Source: Neurospora tetraspora (taxonomy: Eukaryota; Ascomycota; Sordariomycetes; Sordariales; Sordariaceae). Taken from it: a stretch of DNA of 64,000 nt. Below the pieces are notes generated by a model that saw only the letters and a program-made list of their open reading frames with translations, was not told the DNA's origin and ran no database searches. The stretch lies in assembly GCF_033439725.1 (NCBI RefSeq), contig NW_026944383.1:744001-808000 (forward strand), written 5' to 3'. Both the position numbers and the translations under genes were made by a program. Positions 52,559 through 63,514 of this stretch are shown one piece after another. Position 1 is the stretch's first letter. Every line of letters begins with the position of its first letter.

Positions 52559-53191
52559 GTGATTGGATAGACTTTCGCTCGGTTTAGCTTTCTACCTTTC
52601 TTTCTGTTTCCTGTGTAGAGTGGGTGGCATGAAGTTGGATACCTAGGCGGGTTGGACACTCTTGGATTTTCCGATTTTGGCGTTTGTATAGGCCGGGCTG
52701 GGCTGGGATGGGATGCTAGGGGTGGGTGGCTGGGCAGGTTACAGCATTGTCTTGTTTCGTATATGTTTACTCTGCATTTATTATACCAGAAGGAATAACA
52801 CTCTTAAGGACCGTGGTAATCACTTGAGCTCGACCGAGACGGAAGAAGGGGCAAGTGGCGGTTGAATAAGTCCAATGAAGACTTGATATTGATAGATGAT
52901 ATTGATAAAGTTCAATCTTAAGTTACAAACCCAGGCAATGTTTCCCAATTGAGGCATCATCATGCGTGTTTGAACCTCTCATGCCTATGCCTATGCCCGT
53001 GAAAACTAAAACGCCATAACACCTCGCTTGTTTTGTTTCCCGTATATCCGTTTCATAGGGCCTTTGTTACCATGCCCCATCCCTTTGTGTGTGTGTGTAT
53101 CCCGTTTTCCAAACGCCAGACGAACTGAACAAACTGCTGTTGCGCTGCTTTGATATGGATATGATCTAATGTGTGCAAAGACCGGACTAGT
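52559..53191. other. intergenic between convergent genes
   Basis: The 3' flanks of the RCR-like gene and the uncharacterised minus-strand gene. Includes a short GT repeat near 53087-53098. No gene was seen. Confidence 0.45.
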
Positions 53192-54199
53192 CTAAGAATA
53201 GTCAAGATCCATAGCATCATCATCCTCATCACCAGCAGAAGCACCACCAAACTGCGGTAGCGATCCAGGATGAACACTCTGCATCGTATCCGTCAACCCA
53301 TTGTTGACCTGCTGCAATTGCTGCTGCATTTGCTGCTGTTGCAGCTGTTGACTCTCCATCAAATGCTTCTCACGCACACGGGCTCTTGCCTCAAGGATGG
53401 CCTTGCGCACGCTATCCTGCTCCTCAGGGACCGTGATGGAAGCCGGCACGCTGTAGAGCACCAGCTGCTTGTTCAGGATGTCCGGATCCACGAACGACGA
53501 CTGGGTATTGAGTAGGGCCTGGGTTGGGATGCGGTTCTGCCGCAGGTGCTTCTCGATGTCCGGGAGGAAGACCAGCTTGCCGCCGTCTGGTTCGGCTTCG
53601 CTGTCGGAGGCGAGCTCGTCTTCGATATTGTAGATGTACACTTTGTGCTTGGTGTTGTCGCATTGCATGTATTCGGTGTCATCTTGACCGATGGTCTGGG
53701 ATGATGACGACGGGGTAGATGTGGCAGAAGGAATGAATGAAGGTGAGAAGGAGTTTGCAGCTTGTGGGTTCTCGACGGGGACGTATAACTTGTGGCCGCC
53801 GTGTTCTGTTGTAGGTTGAGCCGTCCGCGTGTTAGTGATTGAGCGGTGCGGTGGAAGACATGATGTCACTGATGCGATACGAGATAAGAGGGGAGAGCGG
53901 TGGCGGTGGCGGTGGTAGAACATACCCAGATTCAACAAGCTCATGCGCTTGGCGAGGCGCTCGTTTTCAGGGTGCGAATCGGCTTTGCGCTTGCGTGAGC
54001 ATGGTGCTGGTTGAGGTGCAACATATTGTTGCTGAATGAATTGGTTGGAGTTGATGTTGTTGTTGCGATAGTTTTGCTGGAGTTGGGTGTCCATCATGCC
54101 GTATCCATATCCAGGCATCTCCATGTTGCTGGCGGTGGTGGGCGTGGTGGGCGCAACCAGGTGTGGTAGTGGTCCAGATTGGAAATGGGCCATCATCAT
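53192..54199 (-). CDS. conserved uncharacterised fungal protein
   Basis: Two minus-strand exons (54199-53926, 53805-53192) give 295 residues; the 120-nt intron is a multiple of three but its codons interrupt an otherwise smooth LLNLEHGGHKLYVPVENP. I do not recognise a named family. Features: a Met/Asn/Gln-rich N-terminus, a basic SRKRKAD patch that could be a nuclear signal, NERLAKRMSLLNL helix, a central acidic stretch around KVYIYNIEDELASDSEAEPD, a hydrophobic DILNKQLVLYSVPAS motif that looks conserved, an ILEARARVREKHL helix, a Gln-rich coiled segment and an acidic DEDDDAMDLDYS terminus. The composition suggests a nuclear regulatory or damage-response protein, which is only inference. It is divergent from alanyl-tRNA synthetase with a gap of about 350 bases. 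The start could be any of three consecutive Met codons. Confidence 0.65.
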   Translation of the reverse strand: MMMAHFQSGPLPHLVAPTTPTTASNMEMPGYGYGMMDTQLQQNYRNNNINSNQFIQQQYVAPQPAPCSRKRKADSHPENERLAKRMSLLNLGMFYHRHRHRSPLLSRIASVTSCLPPHRSITNTRTAQPTTEHGGHKLYVPVENPQAANSFSPSFIPSATSTPSSSSQTIGQDDTEYMQCDNTKHKVYIYNIEDELASDSEAEPDGGKLVFLPDIEKHLRQNRIPTQALLNTQSSFVDPDILNKQLVLYSVPASITVPEEQDSVRKAILEARARVREKHLMESQQLQQQQMQQQLQQVNNGLTDTMQSVHPGSLPQFGGASAGDEDDDAMDLDYS

Positions 54200-54551
54200 T
54201 TTCTCCCCGCCAATATTCTTTCCCCTTCGATCCTCCTCTTCCTCTTTTTCAGGGACCTTTCGGTTTCAGATCTTCTCCTCCTCCAGACCGCAACTGACTT
54301 TTGGATCTCTTTCTTCTCCTCCGCACGACCGGTACCGCAGCTAGCTGCAGGGGATTTGATAGAGGCTCCGGGTGGTTTGGGTGATTTGCTCCAATCAATT
54401 TGCGTTGAGCTAGCAGCCGGTCCAGCCCGAGGTAAGCGGTAGGGTCTAGATTGTCAGATCTGTTGGCGCGATAACGGTGGTGTTTTATTTAGCTACTAGT
54501 GCTGCTACTAGGCTCTTGGGTTTCGCTGGTCGACTTTTTGGAAACTGAAGA
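54200..54551. promoter_or_regulatory. short divergent promoter (uncharacterised gene / alanyl-tRNA synthetase)
   Basis: About 350 CT-rich bases between divergent genes, presumably serving both. The cytosolic start of the synthetase lies another 414 bases downstream. Confidence 0.45.
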
Positions 54552-57500
54552 ATGAAGAGCCTTGTGACAAACAGTTCGGGATTGTGGTTGCGCTGGTCCT
54601 CTGCGTATGGGCCTGGAACCAGCTGCAGTGGCACGAGACTGCCCCCAGCTTTTAAGGGCTTGAGTCATTGCTCGCGAACCTTCCACGGCAGGACTATTAC
54701 TAGGCCGATCCCGCCCTCCTCGCTCGAGAATCTTCGAGCAGTCACCACGTCCTGCAAGTCCACCAAGCCGCTCACCACCTGCACCCCGACACCAACCCCG
54801 ACTGCCACCACTACCCGCACACGCACACGCACCACGCTCACTACCGCGAACTCCTCCACTTTCCCGGCCCTTGAGCGCGTTTCGACCGGATCCGCGTCTT
54901 TCTCTTCTCGGCTCTTTTCTTCTCGGCTCTTTTCTTCTTCGTCGTCACTTTTTCAGTCTTCAACAATGGCTTCTGATTCTCAGTGGACTGGTGTCCAGGT
55001 CCGCAAGACCTTCTTGGACTTTTTTGCAGAGCGGGGTCACAATGTTGGTATGCAAACATCCCTTCGCCACATGATCGCTGGCTGCCCCTCATCCCCTCCC
55101 CTGCCCTTTCCTGCCCTGCCCTGTCCGTCGCGGCGGGAAAAAAGAAAGAGAAAGAGGGCATTCTCACATGCTTCAACTGCATGCGCCCGCCGCAACAATG
55201 GGCTGAGACACGCCGCGATGCTTTCATTGCACTCCCTATATACTACCCTTCATCATGATACCTTCATTTCCAATGCGCTGACTATTTTCGCCTCCTGTGC
55301 GCAGTCCCCTCGTCGTCGGTCGTCCCTCACAATGACCCCACATTGCTCTTCACGAATGCGGGCATGAACCAGTTCAAGCCCATCTTCTTGGGCACCATTG
55401 GCAAGACGGAGGATATGGCCCAGCTGAAGCGTGCGGTTGACACACAAAAGGTGATATCTCGTCGTCTGCAGCGATATGGTTGTTGAGCTCCCTTTACTGA
55501 CACTTTGCGACAGTGCATTCGCGCCGGTGGCAAACACAATGTGAGTCCTAGCTCCCTCCTCTAACCCTTGACTTACCAAGACCATTGCTAACAGAACCCT
55601 GAACAGGATCTCGACGATGTCGGCAAGGACAGCTACCACCACGTACGTATCGATGCGATTTCTACAGAACAAACTCATAACGACTAACACATGTCGCTAG
55701 ACTTTCTTTGAGATGTTGGGCAACTGGTCTTTCGGCGATTACTTCAAGAAGGAGGCCATTGCGTGGTCTTGGGAGCTCCTCACAAAGGTCTACGGGCTGG
55801 ACCCTCAGAGACTTTATGTCACATACTTCGAGGGCAGCCCAGACCTTGGTCTCGAGCCGGATCTTGAGGCCAAGAACCTCTGGCTTGAGGTTGGTGTTCC
55901 CGAGGACCACATTATCCCCGGCAACATGAAGGACAACTTCTGGGAGATGGGTGACCAGGGCCCTTGCGGTCCTTGCAGCGAAATCCACTACGACAAGGTC
56001 GGAGGCGGCCGGAATGCCGCCCACCTCGTCAACATGGACGACCCCTTGGTGGTTGAAGTCTGGAACATTGTCTTCATCCAGTTCGACAGACAGGCCGACA
56101 AGTCTCTCAAGTCTCTCCCTGCGAAGCACATCGATACCGGTATGGGCTTCGAGAGACTGGTGTCTGCCCTCCAGGACAAGACCTCCAACTACGCCACCGA
56201 TATCTTCACTCCTCTCTTCACCAAGATCCAGGAAGTTACCGGTGCCAGGGAATACACCGACAAGTATGGCAAGGACGACGTTGATGGTATCGATACCGCC
56301 TACCGTGTTATTGCCGACCATATCCGTCTGCTCTCTTTCGCCATTGCCGACGGCGCTGCCCCCAACAACGTTGGACGCGGCTATGTCGTTCGCCGTGTTC
56401 TCCGCAGAGGTGTCCGTTATGCCAGGAAGTACTTCAACGCTGAGATTGGTACTTTCTTCTCCAGGATTCTCCCCGCGTTGGTGGAGCAGATGGGCGAGCA
56501 GTTCCCTGAGCTTGTGAAGAAGCAGATCGACATCCAGGAGATCCTTGATGAGGAGGAGGTCGCCTTCGCCGTTACGCTTGACCGTGGTGAGAAGCAGTTC
56601 GAGAAGTACGCTGCTCTTGCTATCAAGAGCGGCGAGAAGAAGCTTTCCGGTGCCGATGTCTGGAGGCTTTACGACACTTTCGGTTTCCCCGAGGATCTCA
56701 CCAAGCTTATGGCTGAGGAGCGTGGCCTCACCATTGATGAGGCTGAGGTCAACGAGGCCCGCGAGAAGGCCAGGGAGGCTTCCAAGGCCGTCAAGGAGGC
56801 TGTTCAGGAGTTCGCTAAGCTCAACGTCCACCAGATCGCTGAGCTCGAGACTACTCTCCACATCCCTCGCCCCAACTCTGATGCCAAGTTCCTCAAGGGT
56901 GATGCCAAGGGCAAGGTCCAGCTGGTCTTCGACGGCAAGGAGTTCCTCAAGTCCAGCAAGGATCTTCCTGCCAAGACCCCTCTTGGTCTCCTGCTCGACA
57001 ACACCAACTTCTACGCCGAGTCCGGTGGTCAGGTTGCTGATACCGGCCGCATCATTATCGATGGCGTTGCCGAGTTCAAAGTCCTCGACGTTCAGGAGTA
57101 CGGTGGTTACATTGTCCACAACGGTTTCCTCGAGTACGGCGAGCTTACTGAGGGTGATGAGGTTGTTTGCGAGTACGACGAACTCCGCCGTCAGCCCATC
57201 CGCAACAATCACACTGGTACCCACATCCTGAACCACTCTCTTCGTGAGGTTCTTGGGGATGAGATCAACCAGAAGGGTTCGCTGGTCGACCAGGACAAGC
57301 TCCGTTTCGATTTCAGCCACAAGGCTGCTATTTCTCCGGAGGACATTAAGAAGATTGAGGATCTGTCCAACCACTATATCCGTCAGAACCTCAAGGCCTA
57401 CTCCAAGGACGTTGATCTCGATCTTGCTCGCGAGATCGAGGGTGTCCGCGCCGTCTTCGGCGAGACCTACCCCAACCCGGTCCGCGTCGTCTCCATCGGC

Positions 57501-58372
57501 ATGGAGGTTGACGAGCTGCTCAAGAACCCCAAGAACCCCGAGTGGCGCAAGATCAGCGTCGAGTTCTGCGGCGGCACCCACGTCGAGAACACCGGTCTGA
57601 TCAAGGACCTGATCATCGTCGAGGAGAGCGGTATCGCCAAGGGCATCCGCCGTATCGTCGCCTACACCGGCGAGGGTGCCCACCAGGCCCAGCGCGACGC
57701 CCAGGTCTTCAGCGAGAAGCTCGAGCACATCAACGCCCTTGAATACGGCCCCCAGAAGGCTGCCGAGATCAAGGCCGCCGCCGTCGAGCTCGACGGCCTC
57801 ACCATCTCCGTCCTCACCAAGGAGGAGCTCCGCACCCGCTTCACCAAGATCCAGAAGGAGGTTGTCGACGAGCAGAAGAAGCGCCAGAAGGCCGAGAGCA
57901 AGACCGCCCTCGACACCGTCGCCAGCCACTTCTCCAAGGACGAGAACAAGGAGTCCAAGGTGTTCGTCGGCCACCTCCCCATCTCGGCCAACGCCAAGGC
58001 TATCTCGGACGTTATCACCTACTACAAGACCAAGGACAAGGAGAGGTCCGTCTACGTCTTTGCTGGTAGCAAGGACGACCAGGTCATGCACGGTGTTTAT
58101 GTCGGCACCGTAAGTTTTAACTCCTTAACCCTCCCTATATTTGATCATTCTTTTTCTTCCCGATGCTAACCAACTCAACTCTACAGGCCCTCTCTTCCAA
58201 GGGTGTCACCGCCGAGCAGTGGACCTCCGCCGTCAGCGCCGTCATCGGCGGTAAGACTGGTGGCAAGGAGCCCAGTCGTCAGGGTGCTGGTGCCGAGCCC
58301 GAGAAGCTCGAGGAGGCCGTCAAGAAGGCCGAGGAGTGGCTTTCTGAGAAGCTCAAGGACCTTAACATCTAA
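54552..58372 (+). CDS. ala1: alanyl-tRNA synthetase, probably dual cytosolic/mitochondrial
   Basis: Six exons (54552-55047, 55305-55450, 55514-55540, 55607-55642, 55701-58109, 58187-58372). From the ATG at 54966 the enzyme has 961 residues ([20 protein letters not shown]), the usual cytosolic length. An in-frame ATG at 54552 adds 138 residues rich in Ser, Thr and Arg with few acids ([17 protein letters not shown]), a plausible mitochondrial presequence, so one gene may supply both compartments as in yeast. Class II motifs: [29 protein letters not shown], and [20 protein letters not shown]; editing-domain zinc motif [16 protein letters not shown] with the later [12 protein letters not shown]-Ala domain at the end. 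Exon 3 is a 27-nt microexon (CIRAGGKHN). Strong codon bias indicates high expression. The upstream start is inference; the enzyme itself is certain. Confidence 0.95.
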
Positions 58373-58555
58373 AAAAAAAAAAGAAAGCCATGTGTTAGAG
58401 TAGCATCAAGTGGTGTTGTTGGCTTGTCGTTTCCCCCGTTTCGTTGATATACAGAAAAGAGTCTGTCATTTTACTTGGCTTTGTGTTTGAGACCAAGTTC
58501 TGTGTGTATCTGTTAGCAATCTAGAATGGGCGAGCGAGCAAGCAAAATACAAGAA

Positions 58556-58900
58556 ACAAAAAAATCTGGACAAAGTAAAGCCACTTGCAAGTGCAGGTCA
58601 TCCTTATGTTTAAGACGCGGACGAAAGCGTCATCAACACATTATCAAGGGTGATATCGTTATTTGGGCAAGGCAATGGGTTATCTAGATGATAGTGATAA
58701 GAGCACAGCAAAAGATCGTAAAGTCCTGCCTGTACAAATCGAAAAAAATGGACAAAAAGTCACAGATCATCGTTATACCCACGATACGGACTGGAGCATC
58801 ACAATCATGTTGTCAAGGGTCATATCGTTATTTTGGGCAAGGTAATGAGCTATCTAGATAGGGATAAGAATATGGGCAAAAAAATGCAAGTTCTTCTAAC
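58556..58900 (+). repeat. diverged tandem duplication downstream of ala1
   Basis: Two imperfect copies of roughly 170 bases: about 58556-58738 and 58740-58900. The best-conserved core is TATCAAGGGTGATATCGTTA with GGGCAAGG and TATCTAGAT following, at 58642 and again near 58810. Copies differ by many substitutions and small indels. No coding sequence is implied. Confidence 0.6.
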
Positions 58901-58996
58901 TCTACAAGTATAGTAAACAATCAATATACAGGGGCCTGCTTTTCCCACTTCTTCATACATAAATAGTAAGATGTCTTCTGGGTGATCCATTTGGTT

Positions 58997-60747
58997 TTAT
59001 ACAGTATACATAACACTGGCATTCTTATACCACTTAAGCAGCGGGTTCTCGCCACTTTGCGTCTCCGTCTCTTCCAGGTAGGCCCAGCTGCGCATAAACT
59101 CCTCGTGAGACATGACCCGGGACAGCTTGCCGGTGATGGCCTGGTAGACGAGTTCGGACACACGGAAATCTGTGGGGAACATGATGTCGAAGTAACCTTG
59201 ATGGACCTTTAAGCGAACGACATTTGCTCTGGTTAGCATAGTACAAGAGGATGATGAATATAAGGTAAGGAACTCACCAAAGGCGTAGTAACCGGCACCG
59301 GCCGCCGTTGATACCTCGTCTGAACAATCGGCGCATTCACCCCCGGCACGGCATCAGGCAGCGAGTGGAAGTCACTCGTCAGCAGCCGATGCGCAGGGAA
59401 GTACTTGCTCAGCACGTCGAAGAACTGCATCAGCCGCGTCGGGATGTACTCGGGCTCGCTCATGGTGCTGCTGAACGGCTTCACGGAAGAAACCCACTTG
59501 CCCAGCTTCGTGGTCGGGTACGGCACCTTATACCGCCCGCCAGTGGCCGCGTCCCGCACCCGGAAGTAGCGCGCGGCCACGGGATCCAGCACGGGGCTGT
59601 AGAACTCGAAGAAGTCGTTGGATTCGCTGATCAGCACGACGGCCTGCATGGGCGTCTCGGTCGCCAGGTCGTAGCGGATGGCGTCGTGGGCGAAGTTGTC
59701 GAAGACCTCGAAGGCCAGGAAGAAGCACGGGGAGGGGACGGGCTGCGTCCAGTCGAAGATGGACTGGTTGATGATTTCCACTTTGTTGAGGTGTCCGCGC
59801 CCCGCGGCCGACCGCATCAGCGTCGAGTTCTGGACTTTGGCCAGCGAGTCGCTGATCTCAATGACCTTGTACTGCGTGCGCGCGTACACGTCCGGGTCCA
59901 TGTCGCGGATGTAGTCGAGGATGTTGAGCATGAGCGTGCCGCGGCCGGCGCCCATCTCGTAGATGATCAGGTCGTGGTACGGGTACGTCGTCAGCTTGTA
60001 GTTGGCCACGAGGTAGCGGGCGATGGCCTCGCCGTAGTAAGGGCGGAAGAGCTCCGTCGGCGTGTACCAGAGCTGTCGCGTGTCCGAGGGAGAGACCTCG
60101 TCGAGCTTGTCCTCGAACTCGACATAGCGCTGGGAAAGGACGTTCTGGAACTCGGTCTCGTCGCGGAGCGCGGGGAAGTCGAAGGGCTCGCCGGGAGTGA
60201 AGATGGTGACTTGCTTGGAGAAGTAGCCGTAGTTGGGGTTGTAGAGGCTGTCTGCAGCATTGTGCGAAAGGAAAACAGAATGTCAATGTCTCGTGCTTCT
60301 TCTCTTTTTCTTTTCGGTCTTGGGCTTTGTGCTGTCGTAGCTAGGTAGGCAGATTTCTCAACCCCTCGGGTAATGCGCCATGCTGTCTGGGACCGGCAAC
60401 CAACCTTCGATAAAGTCCCTTAGGAGCATTTTGACCCGACGTGGCCTCTGTTTCCTCCCCCAGAGCTCGGCCGCTGTCACCATTGGCGCTCTCTTGTACT
60501 CCTCGGTCATATCCTGATTCAAGATCTTTGTCCGTTGCTGCCATTGGCTCTCATCTCCGACGGGAGAGCTCGCGCCACGACGCTGGCTCGAGTATGGTCG
60601 TCGCTGCTGTCGACTGTGGTGTTGCTGTACTCGGTGTCCATTGTGGGCTGTCGCGGTCGCAAGCTGGCGAAGGTGTTTCTGCGATTGGCATGCCGGGTGA
60701 TGGCGAAAGAGCTGTTTGAACAGCTGGTTGACGAGTTGGGAGTCCAT
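58997..60747 (-). CDS. NDUFAF7/MidA-type mitochondrial arginine methyltransferase
   Basis: Three minus-strand exons (60747-60363, 60251-59278, 59206-58997) give 522 residues. The N-terminus (MDSQLVNQLFKQLFRHH ... QQRRPYSSQRR) is basic and amphipathic, a mitochondrial presequence. The SAM-dependent methyltransferase family PF02636 is recognised by YNPNYGYFSKQ, FRPYYGEAIARYL, the SAM loop YEMGAGRGTLMLNIL, ISDSLAKVQ, FFLAFEVFDNFAHDAIRY and the C-terminal VHQGYFDIMFPTDF. NDUFAF7 dimethylates an arginine of a complex I subunit (NDUFS2) in the matrix early in assembly; the same role is inferred here since filamentous fungi keep complex I. The intron 1 donor is the uncommon GTTGAG, required by frame (HYPR-DSLYNP). 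The intron 2 acceptor at TTAAAG is also frame-chosen. Family is firm; joins are good. Confidence 0.85.
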
Positions 60748-61520
60748 CTTGGCTGGGTGAGTCCAGATTGTTGGCGGGCGAGAGAATGAGGCCCGGGCAG
60801 TATCCCAGAGGTCGCTGACGTCTGTTCGTTCTGCCACCTGCTCCAACTGAACTCCCCGTGCCAGTGAAACGGGAGGTACCGTATACCTGGTCGGTACTGT
60901 CTTGAGAGTGGACTCGTGGAGGGGACACGGGGTGAAAGGTGGAGGTTGATGGTGGAGGAGGGGAGCTTTTGCGGGGTGGCCCGAGCTCACTTCCTGATTG
61001 GGTTCTAGCTGACAGTTGCGCTCGGGACAACAGTGGTGGCCCCGGCCAGGGGTGCATTGGAGGATAAACCTCGCTGTCCGTTGCCCCCCAACGGCGCTTG
61101 CCAGTGACTCGCAGCAACGGGGAAGTGCCGATTCACGATCTGTTACAGGCATAATGGCTTCCGATCTGACCGGCTTCAGCGGAGGCGAGGCTGGTCACCG
61201 GAGCCAAGGTTCTGACTGCCTGCCGTGAGAGACGGGCGACTCCATCATTGCATGACATCAATAGCAACTTCCAGCAAAAACTTCAAACTTTCGAAGGAGA
61301 ACTCAGCCACATCAGACGGAGGATTTTCTCTCTTCATTTTCGGATTCTTTTTTCTCATATACCTCACCTTGTTGAGCCTCCCTGTCAGGAGAAACTGATA
61401 TCCATTCACTTTTCTTGAGCAACAGCGCCAACGGCGCAAGTCTAGGTTATCACTTCGGGCAATGATGAGACACCACCTACTATGAGATAACTCGTTCACA
61501 ACCAAAACAACCGTCAAGAC
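60748..61520. promoter_or_regulatory. divergent promoter of two mitochondrial genes
   Basis: About 770 bases between the methyltransferase and the cysteine-synthase-like gene. Frames here overlap the upstream region of the former without family support. It presumably carries both promoters. Confidence 0.45.
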
Positions 61521-62888
61521 ATGTCAATAAGCGACCATCCCCGTGTCTACGGCACGGTAGCTTTAACAGCCGCCTTCGCCGCGGGCATCCTCGTCACCCT
61601 TGGCTTCAAGGACTGCTACCCCGAACTCGAGAACCGGTACCAACGGCGGAGGAACCGCAACCTAAGCCGATCCAATGGCGACTTCGGCGTTGTAGTATCC
61701 ACCGCCAACCGGAAACACCGCGAGAGTCTGATCTTCGGTCCAGTCCGACTAGAAGACCACGAGGAAGTGACGAGCAACATCAACAGCAGCTTCGACTGGG
61801 TAGAGGGCATCGAGGGCTGCATCGGCAACACGCCGCTGGTGCATATCCGCAGCCTGTCCGAGGCAACAGGCTGCATGATCCTCGCCAAAGCCGAGTTCCT
61901 CAACGGTGCCGGCGGCAGCCCCAAGGATCGGGTCGCGCTCAACATGATCCAGGACGCCGAGGAGCGCGGGCTGCTTGTGCCCGGGCGCGGCGACACCATT
62001 TACGAAGGGACCGCCGGCAGCACGGGCATCTCGCTGGCGACGCTGGCGCGTGCGAAAGGGTACAAGTGCCACATCTGCATGCCGAGCGACATGGCGATCG
62101 AGAAGTCGCAGCTGCTGCACCACCTGGGCGCGACGGTCGAGCGGGTCAACCCGGCGCCCATCACGTCGCCGGAGCACTTTGTCAACCTAGCACGCAGGCG
62201 GGCGCGCGAGCACGAGGCGACGCACGCGGACGGCAGCGTCGGGTTTTTCGCCGACCAGTTCGAGAGCCCGGCCAACTACCAAGCACATGTCAAGACCACG
62301 GGCCCGGAAATCTACCGCCAGACGGACGGGCAGCTGGACGCGTTCGTGGCCGGCGCGGGAACGGGCGGTACCATCGCCGGCGTGGCCAAGTACCTCAAGG
62401 AGGAGAAGAACCTGTGGGAGGCGCGCGTCGTGCTGGCGGACCCCCAGGGCAGCGGGCTGTTCAACAAGATCCGCCACGGCGTCATGTACTCGTCGACGGA
62501 GCGGGAGGGTACCCGGCGGCGTCAGCAGGTGGACACGATGGTGGAGGGTATCGGCATCAACCGCATCACGGAAAACTTCGAGTCTGGGCGGGTGCTGATT
62601 GACGATGCCGTGCGGGTGACGGATGAGCAGGCCTGCCGGATGGCCCGGTGGTTGGTGGAGCACGACGGCATATTTTGCGGCAGCAGTACGGCTGTCAACT
62701 GCGTGGCGGCGGTGGTAACGGCCATGAAATTACCCAAGGGCAGCCGGGTGGTGACGCTGTTGTGCGACTCGGGGAATAGACATCTGAGCAAGTTCTGGAA
62801 GAAGATTGGCGATATGGGGCTGGAAAATGATACCCACGCTCCTGAGGATCTTTTTGCGGAGCTGGGGCTTGAGGATTTGAAGAGGTAG
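61521..62888 (+). CDS. cysteine-synthase-like PLP enzyme with N-terminal membrane anchor
   Basis: A single exon of 455 residues. Residues 10-28 are one hydrophobic segment (TVALTAAFAAGILVTLGF) followed by a basic patch (RYQRRRNRN), an outer-membrane-type signal anchor. The PLP fold type II enzyme starts near residue 94 (VEGIEGCIGNTPLVHIRSLS); Lys135 in GGSPKDRVALNM binds PLP. EGTAGSTGISLATLARA and GAGTGGTIAGVAKYL are the substrate and phosphate loops, and CDSGNRHLSKFW closes the domain. This is the fungal cysteine synthase 2 / yeast Mcy1 (YGR012W) group, located on the mitochondrial outer membrane; whether it makes cysteine from O-acetylserine in vivo is unclear. It is longer than soluble CysK because of the anchor and linker. 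GC-rich and codon-biased like its neighbours. Confidence 0.88.
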   Translation: MSISDHPRVYGTVALTAAFAAGILVTLGFKDCYPELENRYQRRRNRNLSRSNGDFGVVVSTANRKHRESLIFGPVRLEDHEEVTSNINSSFDWVEGIEGCIGNTPLVHIRSLSEATGCMILAKAEFLNGAGGSPKDRVALNMIQDAEERGLLVPGRGDTIYEGTAGSTGISLATLARAKGYKCHICMPSDMAIEKSQLLHHLGATVERVNPAPITSPEHFVNLARRRAREHEATHADGSVGFFADQFESPANYQAHVKTTGPEIYRQTDGQLDAFVAGAGTGGTIAGVAKYLKEEKNLWEARVVLADPQGSGLFNKIRHGVMYSSTEREGTRRRQQVDTMVEGIGINRITENFESGRVLIDDAVRVTDEQACRMARWLVEHDGIFCGSSTAVNCVAAVVTAMKLPKGSRVVTLLCDSGNRHLSKFWKKIGDMGLENDTHAPEDLFAELGLEDLKR

Positions 62889-63514
62889 GAAATGAGACGG
62901 ACTGAACAACGTAAATATTGTGCCTGATGAGTGAGGCTCGCTTAGTCCGCTGCTGTTATCAAACATGTGTCATGTTCTGATCGTATCTGATCCAAGAACC
63001 CAACAAGTCCACATAGAAAGGTTTGTTGAGCCATATCGGCTGTATGACCTCTAACGGTTATATTACTACAAATGCGTGGTGTGAGGCCTGAGTAGGGCGT
63101 TGCCCGTCCCAATATCTACCTCTTCCCAAGTCATGAAGTAGCTAGTTATTCATCGCTCACCTCTTCGCTGGGGTATATTAAAGAAAAAAAGTTAAATGAT
63201 CCATACTCCGATGTTTGAAGAAGTTCCCGAAGGTACAGAGTCTTCCGTCCTCGAGTAACTTTGGTTTCCAGTTTCACCCTTCTCACTGTGCTCTCTAGGT
63301 GGAGGAATATTCTCCAGACGCCTCAATCTCATACTGCTGCCAAATGAGCTTCCAAATGTGAATGTGAGCCAGTCATGAATTATCAGCCAACGAAGCGTGC
63401 AATAGGCGGATTTCCCCGTCAAAACGACATATCGAGCCACAAAAAAGACGCACACTCCGCGCCCCAAGCCATGCCAAAACGAACGAATTGAAGGAGATTG
63501 TTATGCCCCGCCAT
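62889..63514. other. intergenic between convergent genes
   Basis: The 3' flanks of the cysteine-synthase-like gene and TFIIS. No supported gene; a minus-strand frame here lacks family similarity. Confidence 0.45.

Noticed and set aside
55662-58091. 809-codon open frame antisense to alanyl-tRNA synthetase
   Set aside because: The sense gene has very strong bias for C/G-ending codons, so TTA, CTA and TCA (the antisense stops) are nearly absent. The antisense protein is Leu/Val/Asp-rich with no domain, and it ends with the sense codon bias.
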